The position numbers and the translations under genes are program-made. Positions 43,297 through 53,029 of a stretch of 64,000 nt of DNA are shown piece by piece; positions within the stretch are counted from its first letter, which is position 1, and each line of letters starts with the position of its first letter. The notes beneath the pieces are model-generated. The model worked only from the letters and a program-made list of their open reading frames with translations, was not told the DNA's origin and ran no database searches. The stretch covers positions 1-64,000 of the forward strand of contig DASWTP010000141.1 in assembly GCA_036402075.1 (NCBI GenBank), read 5' to 3'. Source of the DNA: Chryseosolibacter sp036402075. Its GTDB lineage: Bacteria > Bacteroidota > Bacteroidia > Cytophagales > Cyclobacteriaceae.

Positions 43297-46200
43297 GTGA
43301 AAAAAATCCTATTCTCCATATCGCTATTTTTTGTCGGGATGCTGACTGTCATCCATTTCGACTTCATGATCAGGACGGCTGAAAACACGTGGAATGAAAT
43401 TGAGGAAAGCCCGGAACCCTATACTGAGAATGAAGAAGAAGAGGAAGAACACAAAGTAGATCAGCCTGACAAGTTCCTGGAATATCATCGTGGCATCCGG
43501 ACGCGCGCTGACCAGTCGGCTCCGGGCTACGCTTCCAACTACAAATGGCTTGAGCTGAGGAAAGCACGCGCTAGCCAACTCACCCGACTCCGGAGTGGCC
43601 GGACAAAATCGAGTAACGTAATGGCTTGGAAGGAACGTGGCCCCGCCAATGTACCTGGCCGGATCCGAGCGCTGTATGCGGTGCCGGCAGACGCGGCAAA
43701 CAACACATGGCTCGCGGGCGCAGCTACCGGGGGAATCTGGAGAACAACCGATGGCGGCAACACCTGGTCAGAACGCAGTGCAGATTTTCCAGTGTTGCCA
43801 ATTTCCAGTTTTGCGTCAGACAACACGGGTTCAGTTATCTATGCAGGCACTGGTGAATTCGTATCCAGCGTTTTTTCAGCCATCGGCAACGGTATTTTCA
43901 AATCCACCGACAATGGCGTTTCATGGAACCAGGTTGCAAGCACAGCAAACAATCCCGACTTCACAATTGTAACACGCATTGTCGTGTCGCCATCCAATCC
44001 AAACCTGGTCCTCGCCACCACGGTTCCCCATAACCTCACCACTGGAACTTCGAAAATTATGCGGTCAACGGATGGCGGTGCTACCTGGACAAAAGTTCAG
44101 GAGATCAACGGGGCGTTTGAACAGATAATTGCAACACCTGGAAATTTTGCCACACAGTTTGCTGCGGAGAAGGGCGTTGGTGTGTGGAAATCAACTGACG
44201 CAGGACTCACCTGGAACTTGTCTAATACCGGAATGAAGCCGGCAGGGCGCCTTGAAATTTCGGTTTCACCTGTTAACCCTTCCCGCATTTATGTCAGCAG
44301 TGAAGGAACGCTTTCAGGAAGCGAATCCGACCTGTATGTTTCGAACAATGCTGGCGCTTCGTGGTCGCTGGTTGATGTCACCTTCAACGGCAACGTAATT
44401 GATTTCCTCGAGGGTCAGGGCTTTTATGACAACACCATACTCGCTCATCCTTTCGTTGAGAACGAAGTATACTTTGGCGGTGTGAGCTTATTCAAAACCA
44501 CCGTGGGCACGTCATCTTCAAATGTTTCCTACTTCGAGATTGCAGAAGACGATACCGACTTTATGGTGCTGCAAACATTCAGTAACGCCACGGAAGATCA
44601 GGGACGGTTAAGTTTGGGTAATTCGCACGATAATATTACTGTCGAGATTCGATTTGGCCCGGGCGAGTCTCAGAAGGCGCATCGATTTGAAGTGCCGGCA
44701 GGTGCAACCTCCGGAGTTCCAGCCGCGAACTACACTTATAAAAATTATGTCAATGTTCCCTTCGAAGCATGGGACATGACTAACAATCGCCAATTGATGG
44801 TCTCGTTCCGCGATCAAAATGCAAATGGCAGTTTCGACCTGGTCAGCGCCAACCTCGAGGGTGCTGCCAATGTGCAGAGCCGCGAATATGTTTACATCCA
44901 TAACGTTGCCTACAATGCATCATCACCGGCTCCAACGGTTACCATCAGCGGTGGACACGAAGCTGGAACTGCCTACACGTTCTTCCCTGCACTCGCTCCC
45001 GGTGAGACATGGAACGAAAGCGCTCTTCCCGTTTCAAAGCTTACCATCAAACGAAATACGGTTCAAAAACTTTCTGGCACCACGGTAACTGTAGCCGATG
45101 GCCGTGGCGACTTTGATGATAAGAATACGGTGAACCAGGTCGATTTGAATCTGGGAGTACATCCTGACCACCACTTCATCGTTCCCCTGATCACCAGCCA
45201 GGTTGCCAAAACATTTCGCTTACTCATTGGGAATGACGGTGGTGTGTTTGTGTCAAAGTCATCCACAAGCGCAGGCACTTCACAGGGCGATTGGACGTTT
45301 AAAGGCTTCGGGTTGAACACGAGTCAATTCTATGGGGCAGATAAACGACCCGGCAAGGAGCAATATATTGGTGGAATGCAGGACAATGGCACGCGCGTTT
45401 CAAAAAGTGATATCGAAGCGGACAACACCACAGCCTACGATTTTGCGATTGGAGGAGATGGTTTTGAGGTTATCTGGAACAGCAAAAATCCGAAGCTGAT
45501 GATGGGGTCGATTTATTACAGCCAGATTTCCCGAACAATAAATGGTGGCGTTACATGGCAGCAATCAACCACAGGATTCACGCCCGGCAGCGGTGAATTT
45601 CCGTTTGTAACAAAGCTAGCCAATTCCAAAGATTTTCCGGATCGCGTGTTTACCGTGGGATCGTCAGGCGTGTACCGATCGGAGAATTTTGGATCATCGT
45701 GGACACTCGTTCCGATCGCATCGAATTTCGTTATCGGCACACCGTTCTACCTCGATGTGGAAGTGTCACGTGCCAATGCAAACATTGTTTGGGCCGGTAG
45801 CGGAATGAACAACACAGGAACACAGCGATTCCTCCATGTCTCACAGGATGGTGGAAAAACGTTTGCCCCAACTCAGAATTACACGCAGGTACCGTTGGGT
45901 AATATTACCAAACTTGCCTCCCACCCTACTCAGCAGAACACCGCCTACGCTATTTTCTCCTTTTCTGATAGTCCAAAGATTTTACGCACCACTGACCTGG
46001 GTCAGTCGTGGACTGACATTACGGGTTTCGGGACGAGCAATGAAAGTTCGAACGGTTTCCCGGATGTAGCGGTGTACTGCTTGTATGTCCATGCCGACAA
46101 TCCGAATGTGCTGTGGGCGGGAACAGAGATTGGAATTGTCGAATCGGTTGATAATGGAGCAAGCTGGGCGGTGATTGACGATTTCCTTAACGTGTCAGTG

Positions 46201-47343
46201 TGGGATATGAAAGGTCAGGATAACGAAGTTGTGATTGCGACACATGGGCGTGGAATCTGGAGTGCCATTCTGCCGCAGGAGCAAGAGGCGATTCAAAGCC
46301 CGGAGATTCTCGCGGCAGGCACGTCCCCTGACAACAAGTTTGCTGTGCGAATCAAGACGTCCACCTTCTTTGATTCGCTCGTGGTCTTCGCTGGATCACA
46401 ACGGTTGCACTCTGTTGTCAATGCCGCAGCTGCAACGCGCGATCTCACCATCTCGAATGTTTCCCCTGGAACCAAAGAAGTAAAGGTATTTGGCTACGTT
46501 GGCAACGCCCCGCACCAGTCGATGCTGTTTGAGACTACTCACCATGCGCTGCTGGCTGCTAAAAATTCTTACTCTACCTACTTCACAACTGTAAATGACC
46601 TTGCCCTCCAGGGCATTGTGCTTCAAAATTTTCCAAACGCCCCGGCAGGTCAGCGCAAGACGTTGCACACCAACCATTCGTATTCTACCAACACAGACTA
46701 CGAAGTTTTTGTGAAGACCCCGATTACAGTTTCGTCAAGCATCCCGACTTTGTACTACAGTGACATTGCCGTGATCGAGCCGGACAACGATTTCATTGCC
46801 ATAGAGGCGACAAAGAACGGCCTCGACTGGTTGCCGCTAACCGCACAGTATGACGCATCGTTCGCTGGTGACACGGAAGGTAAATGGCTTACGGCATTTC
46901 TCTCGCGAAGTGTCGGCACGGCTCCAATGTTTCTTCATCACGAATTGGACATCAGCCAAACCTTTGCTGCTGGCGAGCTTTTGCTCTTCAGGTTTAGAAT
47001 GAAGTCGGATATTGAGACTACTGCGTGGGGGTGGGCGATCAACTATATCAGCATCCAGGAGCCGCCCGTTGCAACCGAAGTGCAGCATGAGCGTTCGTTC
47101 TCGGTGTTCCCGAACCCGGCAAAGGATGTTGTCGCAATTTCCTTCGAATTGCAAAGTACAAGCGATATCTCCATACAGGTCGTGGACCTTTTTGGTCGTC
47201 CAGTCTACAATGAGCGATTCCAGGAGACTGCCGGGACACATGAAAAGAATTTGCAGCTCGGGAGTACTGCAGGCGGTCACTACCTGGTGATTTTAAAGAC
47301 ACCGGAAGGAAAGCTGACGCGAAAGCTTGTGGTGCAACGTTAG
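43297..47343 (+). CDS. Giant BNR/VPS10-type repeat protein with T9SS type A tail
   Basis: A 1348-residue surface protein, apparently with a GTG start (no ATG nearby) followed by a hydrophobic signal segment (KKILFSISLFFVGML) and a very acidic stretch (about 37-52). The body contains many sialidase/VPS10-type repeats: TTDGGNTWSE, STDNGVSWNQ, STDGGATWTK, SNNAGASWSL, SQDGGKTFAP, SVDNGASWAV. These form beta-propellers. The C-terminus SVFPNPAKDVVAISFEL...GGHYLVILKTPEGKLTRKLVVQR is a type A sorting domain. Binding or glycan-degrading activity cannot be decided from sequence. Confidence 0.88.
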   Translation: MKKILFSISLFFVGMLTVIHFDFMIRTAENTWNEIEESPEPYTENEEEEEEHKVDQPDKFLEYHRGIRTRADQSAPGYASNYKWLELRKARASQLTRLRSGRTKSSNVMAWKERGPANVPGRIRALYAVPADAANNTWLAGAATGGIWRTTDGGNTWSERSADFPVLPISSFASDNTGSVIYAGTGEFVSSVFSAIGNGIFKSTDNGVSWNQVASTANNPDFTIVTRIVVSPSNPNLVLATTVPHNLTTGTSKIMRSTDGGATWTKVQEINGAFEQIIATPGNFATQFAAEKGVGVWKSTDAGLTWNLSNTGMKPAGRLEISVSPVNPSRIYVSSEGTLSGSESDLYVSNNAGASWSLVDVTFNGNVIDFLEGQGFYDNTILAHPFVENEVYFGGVSLFKTTVGTSSSNVSYFEIAEDDTDFMVLQTFSNATEDQGRLSLGNSHDNITVEIRFGPGESQKAHRFEVPAGATSGVPAANYTYKNYVNVPFEAWDMTNNRQLMVSFRDQNANGSFDLVSANLEGAANVQSREYVYIHNVAYNASSPAPTVTISGGHEAGTAYTFFPALAPGETWNESALPVSKLTIKRNTVQKLSGTTVTVADGRGDFDDKNTVNQVDLNLGVHPDHHFIVPLITSQVAKTFRLLIGNDGGVFVSKSSTSAGTSQGDWTFKGFGLNTSQFYGADKRPGKEQYIGGMQDNGTRVSKSDIEADNTTAYDFAIGGDGFEVIWNSKNPKLMMGSIYYSQISRTINGGVTWQQSTTGFTPGSGEFPFVTKLANSKDFPDRVFTVGSSGVYRSENFGSSWTLVPIASNFVIGTPFYLDVEVSRANANIVWAGSGMNNTGTQRFLHVSQDGGKTFAPTQNYTQVPLGNITKLASHPTQQNTAYAIFSFSDSPKILRTTDLGQSWTDITGFGTSNESSNGFPDVAVYCLYVHADNPNVLWAGTEIGIVESVDNGASWAVIDDFLNVSVWDMKGQDNEVVIATHGRGIWSAILPQEQEAIQSPEILAAGTSPDNKFAVRIKTSTFFDSLVVFAGSQRLHSVVNAAAATRDLTISNVSPGTKEVKVFGYVGNAPHQSMLFETTHHALLAAKNSYSTYFTTVNDLALQGIVLQNFPNAPAGQRKTLHTNHSYSTNTDYEVFVKTPITVSSSIPTLYYSDIAVIEPDNDFIAIEATKNGLDWLPLTAQYDASFAGDTEGKWLTAFLSRSVGTAPMFLHHELDISQTFAAGELLLFRFRMKSDIETTAWGWAINYISIQEPPVATEVQHERSFSVFPNPAKDVVAISFELQSTSDISIQVVDLFGRPVYNERFQETAGTHEKNLQLGSTAGGHYLVILKTPEGKLTRKLVVQR

Positions 47344-47946
47344 TTAGTGAATTCGGTCGCCCCGCACGTCAAGGGACCGGATTATTTCCGCCTCCTGGGA
47401 AAGCAGTTCGCGCCACCGGGTATTTACCTCGTCTTCCGGAAGATATTCTTTTGCAAGCTTCAGGAAATTCTTGTAATGGCCGGCTTCAGAAACCATAAGC
47501 TCATAGTAGAATTTAGAAAGTTCGGGGTCAGGCAGATTCTTCCAAAGCGTCTTAAATCGTTCACAGCTCCGCGCCTCGATGAGCGCATTCATGAGTAGCT
47601 TCTCGAGAAGCTGCTGCTCGCGGCTGCCGCCTTTCTTTATTACCTTTTGAAGTTTGTCGACATATTCGTCTTTGCGCTGCCGGCCGAGTGGAATATTTCG
47701 CTTTCTCAATTCTTCGATCACCCGTTCGAAGTGACTCCATTCCTCCGCAACAACTGGAGTAAGCATATCAACCAGGGCCTGTTTTTCAGGATAGAGTATG
47801 ATCAATGAAATGCACGAAGAGGCTGCCTTCTGCTCACAATACGCATGATCGATCAAAATCTCGGCAATATTTTTTTCAGCAATGTTTGCCCATCGCGGAT
47901 CTGTCGGAAGTTCAAGGCCAAGTGTAAACTTATCTTTTGCATCCAT
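47344..47946 (-). CDS. miaE: tRNA-(ms2io6A37) hydroxylase (MiaE)
   Basis: A 200-residue ferritin-like di-iron monooxygenase that hydroxylates the isopentenyl side chain of modified A37 in tRNA. Ligand motifs are EEWSH (Glu69, His72) and EAGHYKNF in the second half, together with Glu38 in DHAYCEQKAASS. ATG at 47946 is used because the longer frame to 47976 adds no family features. Its end lies next to the giant T9SS gene, with stops adjacent in convergent orientation. Confidence 0.92.
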   Translation of the reverse strand: MDAKDKFTLGLELPTDPRWANIAEKNIAEILIDHAYCEQKAASSCISLIILYPEKQALVDMLTPVVAEEWSHFERVIEELRKRNIPLGRQRKDEYVDKLQKVIKKGGSREQQLLEKLLMNALIEARSCERFKTLWKNLPDPELSKFYYELMVSEAGHYKNFLKLAKEYLPEDEVNTRWRELLSQEAEIIRSLDVRGDRIH

Positions 47947-47957
47947 GCGCGTAATCG

Positions 47958-49925
47958 TTAATCGTAGAAAGACCAATCGAAACCAAACTCAAACGTGTTT
48001 GGCTGGCCTGGATAGTTCGGGGTAGGCATATAACCAAGTTTGGAAAACGCCTGCAGCAGGTTATGATACTTAAAGAAAACCCGGCCACGTTTTACCTTTG
48101 CATTGATAAAAATATCAACGATCGGGTGGGCACGCACCTGGAAATCGTTTTGAATATAAAATTGCCGCAACGGCACATCGTATCCCATTGCATTGTAAGC
48201 CGATCTCCAATTGACATCAACCCCGGTATGGATATCAAAGTTGCCGTTAAAGAAAATGTTGGAATAAGCGAGCTGCGCATTGACTAACACTTTTGGTATT
48301 GAAAGAGCGCTGTCAGCATTCTCGAGTAGTTCAGTATAAATGGCGTTCGCGCTCAGGGTGATGTGCCTGAAAAAGGTCACCGCGAGATTTACTTCCGGTG
48401 AGGCGATGACTTGCCTTCCTGCAGATTGCAGCGGCACCACCCGTTGCAACGTATCCGAGACCTGCTTATAAAAAACGTAGTTGGACAGCCGCGTAAACGT
48501 GAGGCCGGGCGATATACTCAACACCTTTGACCGATAGTGCAGATGACCATTAAACTGCGTGCTTGTGATGTTTGAAAAGAAGTTGTTCCATTCATTGTAG
48601 GTGCCGCGATACGCTTGCTCCATGAAAGCAGGAGCGTATTGCATTTGCGTGAGCTTTGCATCAAACCACTTACTGGTAATCTGTCCGTAAAGGCGGTAGT
48701 ATTTCTTTCCGGTGTAGGTAGAATCGGGATCCTGCATGAACTCCACACCTCCCCGTACCTCTCCAATTGAATCCAGAAACAAGGAGAGCTTTCCACCAAA
48801 ATAATGCTCATTGCCGATGTGTGCGAAGCGCAGCGAGTCGAAAGTAAGGTGCTCCGTTGTGTCGGCACGCATGCTCACGTACGACATAGAATAATGGCGA
48901 ATGGCATAATACCCGTTCCAGAAAAGTTTACCGAGGCTTCCTTTCAGGCCAGCCTCATTTCGCACAGCTTTGAATTTTGTGATATTGTCCGTGGTGTCGC
49001 GTTCAATCTCAACGAATTTACCGAAGAAGGGTGCCGTGGTAGTGGTCGGCACATCGGTAAACTTGTTGCGTTGCCGGTAGCGATCAAAAATGTGATACAC
49101 CTGAAGTTGTTTCGCCAGCGAGTACTGATGAAACACATGATAGTTTGTTCTCAGGTCGTTGCTCTCTGCTGAAGTAAGCCACGGCTGTGCTGTTTCCTCA
49201 AAATAATTTACAAGCTCAAACGTGTCTTTCACGAGGTCTGTCCGCACTCCGCCAAACTCCTCCACGCGGTGATAATTTCTCCTCACGTTTGCAAAAAGCC
49301 GGTACGTGCTGTCCTTGGAGTGGAATGTGGTGTACGCATCGTAATATGTTCCCCGCACCAGCCTGTCTGCCTTGCCCCTCCGTTGAATATTCTTGTCGAT
49401 GAGCAATGCCCGGTAGTTCATTCCAAAGTTCCAGTTCGGCCTAATATTCCGGCTATAAGTTCCCTTTGTGATTGACCGTCCAAAACCTCCAAGGATGACT
49501 TTCATATTGGTGTAGGGAGAACGCGTGTTGTAATAACGGATGGGCTCTGTTTCCGTGTAGAGGTCGTACACATGAAGGCCCGAACGTTTCCCGATCACAT
49601 CGGGCGTCTCATAGTACAACGGCCGAATCGCGGTGCCAATGTTCCCCAGATCCTGGTAGCGGTAGCCGAAACGCTGAACATAGTTGTACCGGTGGAAATT
49701 CCGGATGAGGGTGTCGATGGGCTGCAACGTTTCGCGGTTGAAAAACACATCCTCCTCGTAAAAGAACCGCGAGGTATTCGGACCGTAGATCTGCTTGGTG
49801 GTATCGTCCACCACCTGCGAACCCCTGCGAGGTCCCTTAATTCCGTCCTCCTGCGCAAGAGCCGAAAGAGAGATCAGACTTAACCAAAGAAAGAAAAATA
49901 TTCGCAGTGAAGATCGTAATGACAT
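47958..49925 (-). CDS. Putative outer-membrane porin (Bacteroidota porin_10-like)
   Basis: A 655-residue beta-barrel protein. A signal peptide (MSLRSSLRIFFFLWLS...ALAQ) leads into many aromatic amphipathic strands (YNYVQRFGYRYQDLGNIG, YEVFYFN-type pairs), ending in FEFGFDWSFYD, a terminal aromatic as in outer-membrane barrels. This layout is that of the putative porin family common in Bacteroidota. ATG at 49925 fits the signal peptide and avoids overlap with lpxK (stop 49954). Its location downstream of lpxK fits an outer-membrane operon. Confidence 0.85.
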   Translation of the reverse strand: MSLRSSLRIFFFLWLSLISLSALAQEDGIKGPRRGSQVVDDTTKQIYGPNTSRFFYEEDVFFNRETLQPIDTLIRNFHRYNYVQRFGYRYQDLGNIGTAIRPLYYETPDVIGKRSGLHVYDLYTETEPIRYYNTRSPYTNMKVILGGFGRSITKGTYSRNIRPNWNFGMNYRALLIDKNIQRRGKADRLVRGTYYDAYTTFHSKDSTYRLFANVRRNYHRVEEFGGVRTDLVKDTFELVNYFEETAQPWLTSAESNDLRTNYHVFHQYSLAKQLQVYHIFDRYRQRNKFTDVPTTTTAPFFGKFVEIERDTTDNITKFKAVRNEAGLKGSLGKLFWNGYYAIRHYSMSYVSMRADTTEHLTFDSLRFAHIGNEHYFGGKLSLFLDSIGEVRGGVEFMQDPDSTYTGKKYYRLYGQITSKWFDAKLTQMQYAPAFMEQAYRGTYNEWNNFFSNITSTQFNGHLHYRSKVLSISPGLTFTRLSNYVFYKQVSDTLQRVVPLQSAGRQVIASPEVNLAVTFFRHITLSANAIYTELLENADSALSIPKVLVNAQLAYSNIFFNGNFDIHTGVDVNWRSAYNAMGYDVPLRQFYIQNDFQVRAHPIVDIFINAKVKRGRVFFKYHNLLQAFSKLGYMPTPNYPGQPNTFEFGFDWSFYD

Positions 49926-49953
49926 AAATGAAATTGATGTCGGGGTCTTTGGG

Positions 49954-50985
49954 TCAGGCATGGGCAACTGCATTTAGGACCATCGCATCAAAATCCTCTC
50001 CACTTTTTAAGAACCCAATTTCAATCGGGATATAGAACCAGGCAACATCTCCGAGATGGCTCTCAAAAGGCTTTCCTTTTAGTTTCGCAGCATCCTTCTC
50101 GGAGGTTATCACGTAAGCTCCTTCGCGTTTTGCAAGCGCTGCAATCTGGTCAACCTCGCCAGTCGTGTAATAGTGATGATCGCTGTATTCAAAGTGCTGC
50201 ACGAGCTTGAAGTTCTGCTCTACATATTGCTTCAGGCTGTTAGCGTTGGAGAGTCCTGTAACGAGTACAACTTTGTTATCAGCAGGCGCGTTGGTTTTGC
50301 CGAACGGCTCCGGAGCACCATAATGAATGGTTGTAAAAAATACAGGTTTGCCAGTATAATTATGAATTTTGCTCTCGATGGCAATCATTTCATCTTCGCT
50401 CAAATGTTCAGGACATTTTGTTACGACCACTACGTCAGCACGTTTTGCTCCGGCTTTCGATTCTCGGAGTCGGCCAGCAGGCAGCAACCAGTCGTCAAAG
50501 AATAAATTGCCATAGACTGTAAGCAGAATCTGGAACGTTGGCTTGACTCTTCGGTGCTGGAACGCATCATCAAGGATAATCGTATCGACTTCCGGAAATT
50601 CCTGTAGGATATTCGTTATGGCAAGTGCGCGCTCCTCGCCCACCGTCACCTTTACGTTGTGCCGGAACTTGGAGTAAAACTGGAACGGCTCATCCCCAAT
50701 GGTTTCTGCAGAATCACCGGCACCCGCAATTCTGAAGCCCTTCGTTTTGCGCTTATAGCCACGACTTAGGGTGGCAACGTTTCGGCTACTGCCAAGAAGG
50801 CGGATCAGGTGCTCTACCATGGGCGTTTTTCCAGTACCACCCACCGCCAGGTTGCCCACCGAGATTACGGGAATATCAAAAGAAGCTGATGGCCTTATTG
50901 AAAGGTCGTACAGCCTGTTGCGAACACTGGTGACTGCATCGTACACAACAGCGAAGGGAAACAAAATGGCGCTTGCAACTTTCAT
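49954..50985 (-). CDS. lpxK: Tetraacyldisaccharide 4'-kinase
   Basis: A 343-residue membrane-associated kinase that phosphorylates lipid A disaccharide at the 4' position. The P-loop GNLAVGGTGKTP (about 43-54), the LSRGYKRKTKG segment and the DDAFQHRRV motif are all typical. A short N-terminal membrane segment (ASAILFPFAVVY) places it at the inner membrane. The gene confirms a lipopolysaccharide-making Gram-negative organism. It is divergent from the Nif3-like gene. Confidence 0.95.
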   Translation of the reverse strand: MKVASAILFPFAVVYDAVTSVRNRLYDLSIRPSASFDIPVISVGNLAVGGTGKTPMVEHLIRLLGSSRNVATLSRGYKRKTKGFRIAGAGDSAETIGDEPFQFYSKFRHNVKVTVGEERALAITNILQEFPEVDTIILDDAFQHRRVKPTFQILLTVYGNLFFDDWLLPAGRLRESKAGAKRADVVVVTKCPEHLSEDEMIAIESKIHNYTGKPVFFTTIHYGAPEPFGKTNAPADNKVVLVTGLSNANSLKQYVEQNFKLVQHFEYSDHHYYTTGEVDQIAALAKREGAYVITSEKDAAKLKGKPFESHLGDVAWFYIPIEIGFLKSGEDFDAMVLNAVAHA

Positions 50986-51118
50986 TTAAAGCGCAAAAAT
51001 GATCAGGATTTAAACAACAGCCAACCGCAACCCAGCCTTTTCTAAGAAACTTTCAACTTTTAAGCGGGTCGAACTGGTTTAATAACGTGCTTAGGTTAAA
51101 TTTCGGTTGTTCTCATTT

Positions 51119-52222
51119 ATGGCCGATTTGCTTATCCGACATGTTACGGATGTCCTCGAAACCTGGGCACCGAAATCGCTCCAGGAATCATACGACAACT
51201 GCGGACTCCTAACTGGCAACTCCAACGACCCCGTCACCGGAATCCTTGTTACCCTTGACTGCACCGAAGAAGTGGTGGATGAAGCGATTGCGTCTGGGTC
51301 TAACCTGATTGTTGCTCATCATCCGATTATATTTAAAGGCCTTAAGAAGTTGACGGGTGTCAATTACATAGAACGGACGATTATCAAGGCGATAAGAAAC
51401 CACATCGCGATTTACGCCATCCACACAAACCTTGACAATGTCATTTCGGGGGTGAATCGTAAAATTTGCGAAAAAATCGGGCTGGAGAATGTGAGCATCC
51501 TGGTTCCTAAAACCGACACGCTAAACAAGCTTGTGACCTTCATCCCAAAGGCTCATACCGAGCAGGTTCTTGCTGCCCTTCACGAGTCTGGTGCCGGGCA
51601 AATTGGCAATTACAAACACTGTAGTTTCCGCGTGGAAGGTACGGGCACATTTATGCCAAATGCTGTAGCCAACCCGGCCATCGGGACGGCCGGAAAGCAG
51701 GAGTATGTGAGTGAAGACCGGGTGGAAGTCATTTTCCCGAAGCACCTGGAACGGCAGCTGATCGCAAGTCTCCGCAAAGCTCATCCCTATGAAGAAGTAG
51801 CCTATTACCTTACAAGCTTAACCAATGAAAATCAAGAAGTTGGATCTGGCATGATAGGCGAATTGCCAGAAGCTGTGGAACCAAAAGAATTTTTGCTGCG
51901 TTTGAAAAAACGTATGGATTTAGGGTTAATCCGACACACTCGATTGTTAGACAAACCTGTCAAAAAAGTTGCCGTTTGTGGTGGGGCGGGTAGTTTTCTG
52001 CTTCCACAGGCCATCCGGGCGGGCGCCCAGGTCTATGTTTCTGCTGATTTCAAGTATCACGAATTCTTTGACGCGGAAAACCGCATCACAATAGCCGATA
52101 TTGGGCACTATGAGAGCGAAGTCTACACGAAAGAACTTTTGCAAGAGGTTTTAAGGAAAAAATTTCCTACTTTTGCGATCAATTTTTCAAGAACCGTTAC
52201 GAATCCAATAAGTTACTTGTAA
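51119..52222 (+). CDS. Nif3-like dinuclear metal-center hexameric protein
   Basis: A 367-residue Nif3/YqfO-family protein (formerly GTP cyclohydrolase I type 2). N- and C-terminal halves provide the metal site (VAHHPIIFKG near residues 60-70 and GHYESE near the end), and the middle (about 130-235) is the PII/CutA-like insertion seen in the long form. ATG at 51119 removes four residues of a longer frame. The biochemical role is unresolved; the family is conserved in most bacteria. It is followed by the DUF164 homologue, a pairing common in bacteria. Confidence 0.92.
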   Translation: MADLLIRHVTDVLETWAPKSLQESYDNCGLLTGNSNDPVTGILVTLDCTEEVVDEAIASGSNLIVAHHPIIFKGLKKLTGVNYIERTIIKAIRNHIAIYAIHTNLDNVISGVNRKICEKIGLENVSILVPKTDTLNKLVTFIPKAHTEQVLAALHESGAGQIGNYKHCSFRVEGTGTFMPNAVANPAIGTAGKQEYVSEDRVEVIFPKHLERQLIASLRKAHPYEEVAYYLTSLTNENQEVGSGMIGELPEAVEPKEFLLRLKKRMDLGLIRHTRLLDKPVKKVAVCGGAGSFLLPQAIRAGAQVYVSADFKYHEFFDAENRITIADIGHYESEVYTKELLQEVLRKKFPTFAINFSRTVTNPISYL

Positions 52223-52225
52223 ATA

Positions 52226-53029
52226 ATGGAAAATCAATCAATTGCACAGAAACTCGAAGCGTTAGTTAAACTCCAGTCCATTGACTCTAAGATAGATGAG
52301 CTTAAGAAGTTGAGAGGCGACCTTCCGGATGAGGTTCAGGACCTGGAAGACGAGATCGAGGGTTACAAAACCCGCCTGCAGCGCCACGAATCTGAGCAAA
52401 AGGATCTTGACGAAAACATCAAAAAGAATAAAGAAGGCATCAAAGAGGCTGAAAAGCTGATCAAGAAATACACAGAGCAGCAGAAAAACGTTCGTAACAA
52501 CCGTGAGTTCGATGCCATCACCAAAGAAATAGAGCTCCAGGAACTTGAAATCCAGATCTGCGAAAAGCGGATCAAAGAAGCCAAAGATCTGATCCAGGCT
52601 AAAAAGGACGAGATCGAAAAGACAAACACCCTCATTAAAGAACGCGGTGATCATCTTGAAAATAAGAAAAAGGAACTCGATGACATCATGACCGAGAGCC
52701 AGGAAGAGGAGAAAAAGCTTCTTGGAGACCGCGAAAAAGCCACCAAAAAGATTGAAGATAAACTCCTGAAATACTACGAGCGCCTTCGCGGAAGCCTGTC
52801 AAATGGCTTAGCTGTGGTGCGGGTAGTCCGCGGTGCGGCAGAAGGGTGTAACATCGTGATCCCTCCTCAGAAAATTGCCGAGATCAGGGAAAAGAAAAAG
52901 ATTGTGATTGATGAGCATTCAGGCCGTATCTTAGCGGATGTTGACATGGACTCATTGGATGAAGGAGACAAGCCAAAAACAGCCAAGGCTCCTGCACCCG
53001 CTACTACACGCAGAAGAAAAGTTGAATAA
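52226..53029 (+). CDS. DUF164-type coiled-coil protein with degenerate zinc ribbon
   Basis: A 267-residue protein. Residues about 1-180 form a long antiparallel coiled coil. The C-terminal portion resembles the DUF164 (C4-type zinc ribbon) family: RVVRGAAEGCNIVIPPQKIAEIREKKKIVIDEHSGRILAD. The family usually has two CxxC pairs (near the A-E-G-C and D-E-H-S positions); here only one Cys survives, so zinc binding is likely lost. An Ala/Pro-rich basic tail ends the protein. It starts 3 bases after the Nif3-like gene's stop, indicating an operon. Confidence 0.85.
   Translation: MENQSIAQKLEALVKLQSIDSKIDELKKLRGDLPDEVQDLEDEIEGYKTRLQRHESEQKDLDENIKKNKEGIKEAEKLIKKYTEQQKNVRNNREFDAITKEIELQELEIQICEKRIKEAKDLIQAKKDEIEKTNTLIKERGDHLENKKKELDDIMTESQEEEKKLLGDREKATKKIEDKLLKYYERLRGSLSNGLAVVRVVRGAAEGCNIVIPPQKIAEIREKKKIVIDEHSGRILADVDMDSLDEGDKPKTAKAPAPATTRRRKVE

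Noticed and set aside
43297..47343. Sialidase activity for the BNR-repeat protein
   Set aside because: The D.G.TW-type repeats are present but no sialidase catalytic Arg triad or nucleophile Tyr could be identified, so only a propeller fold is claimed.
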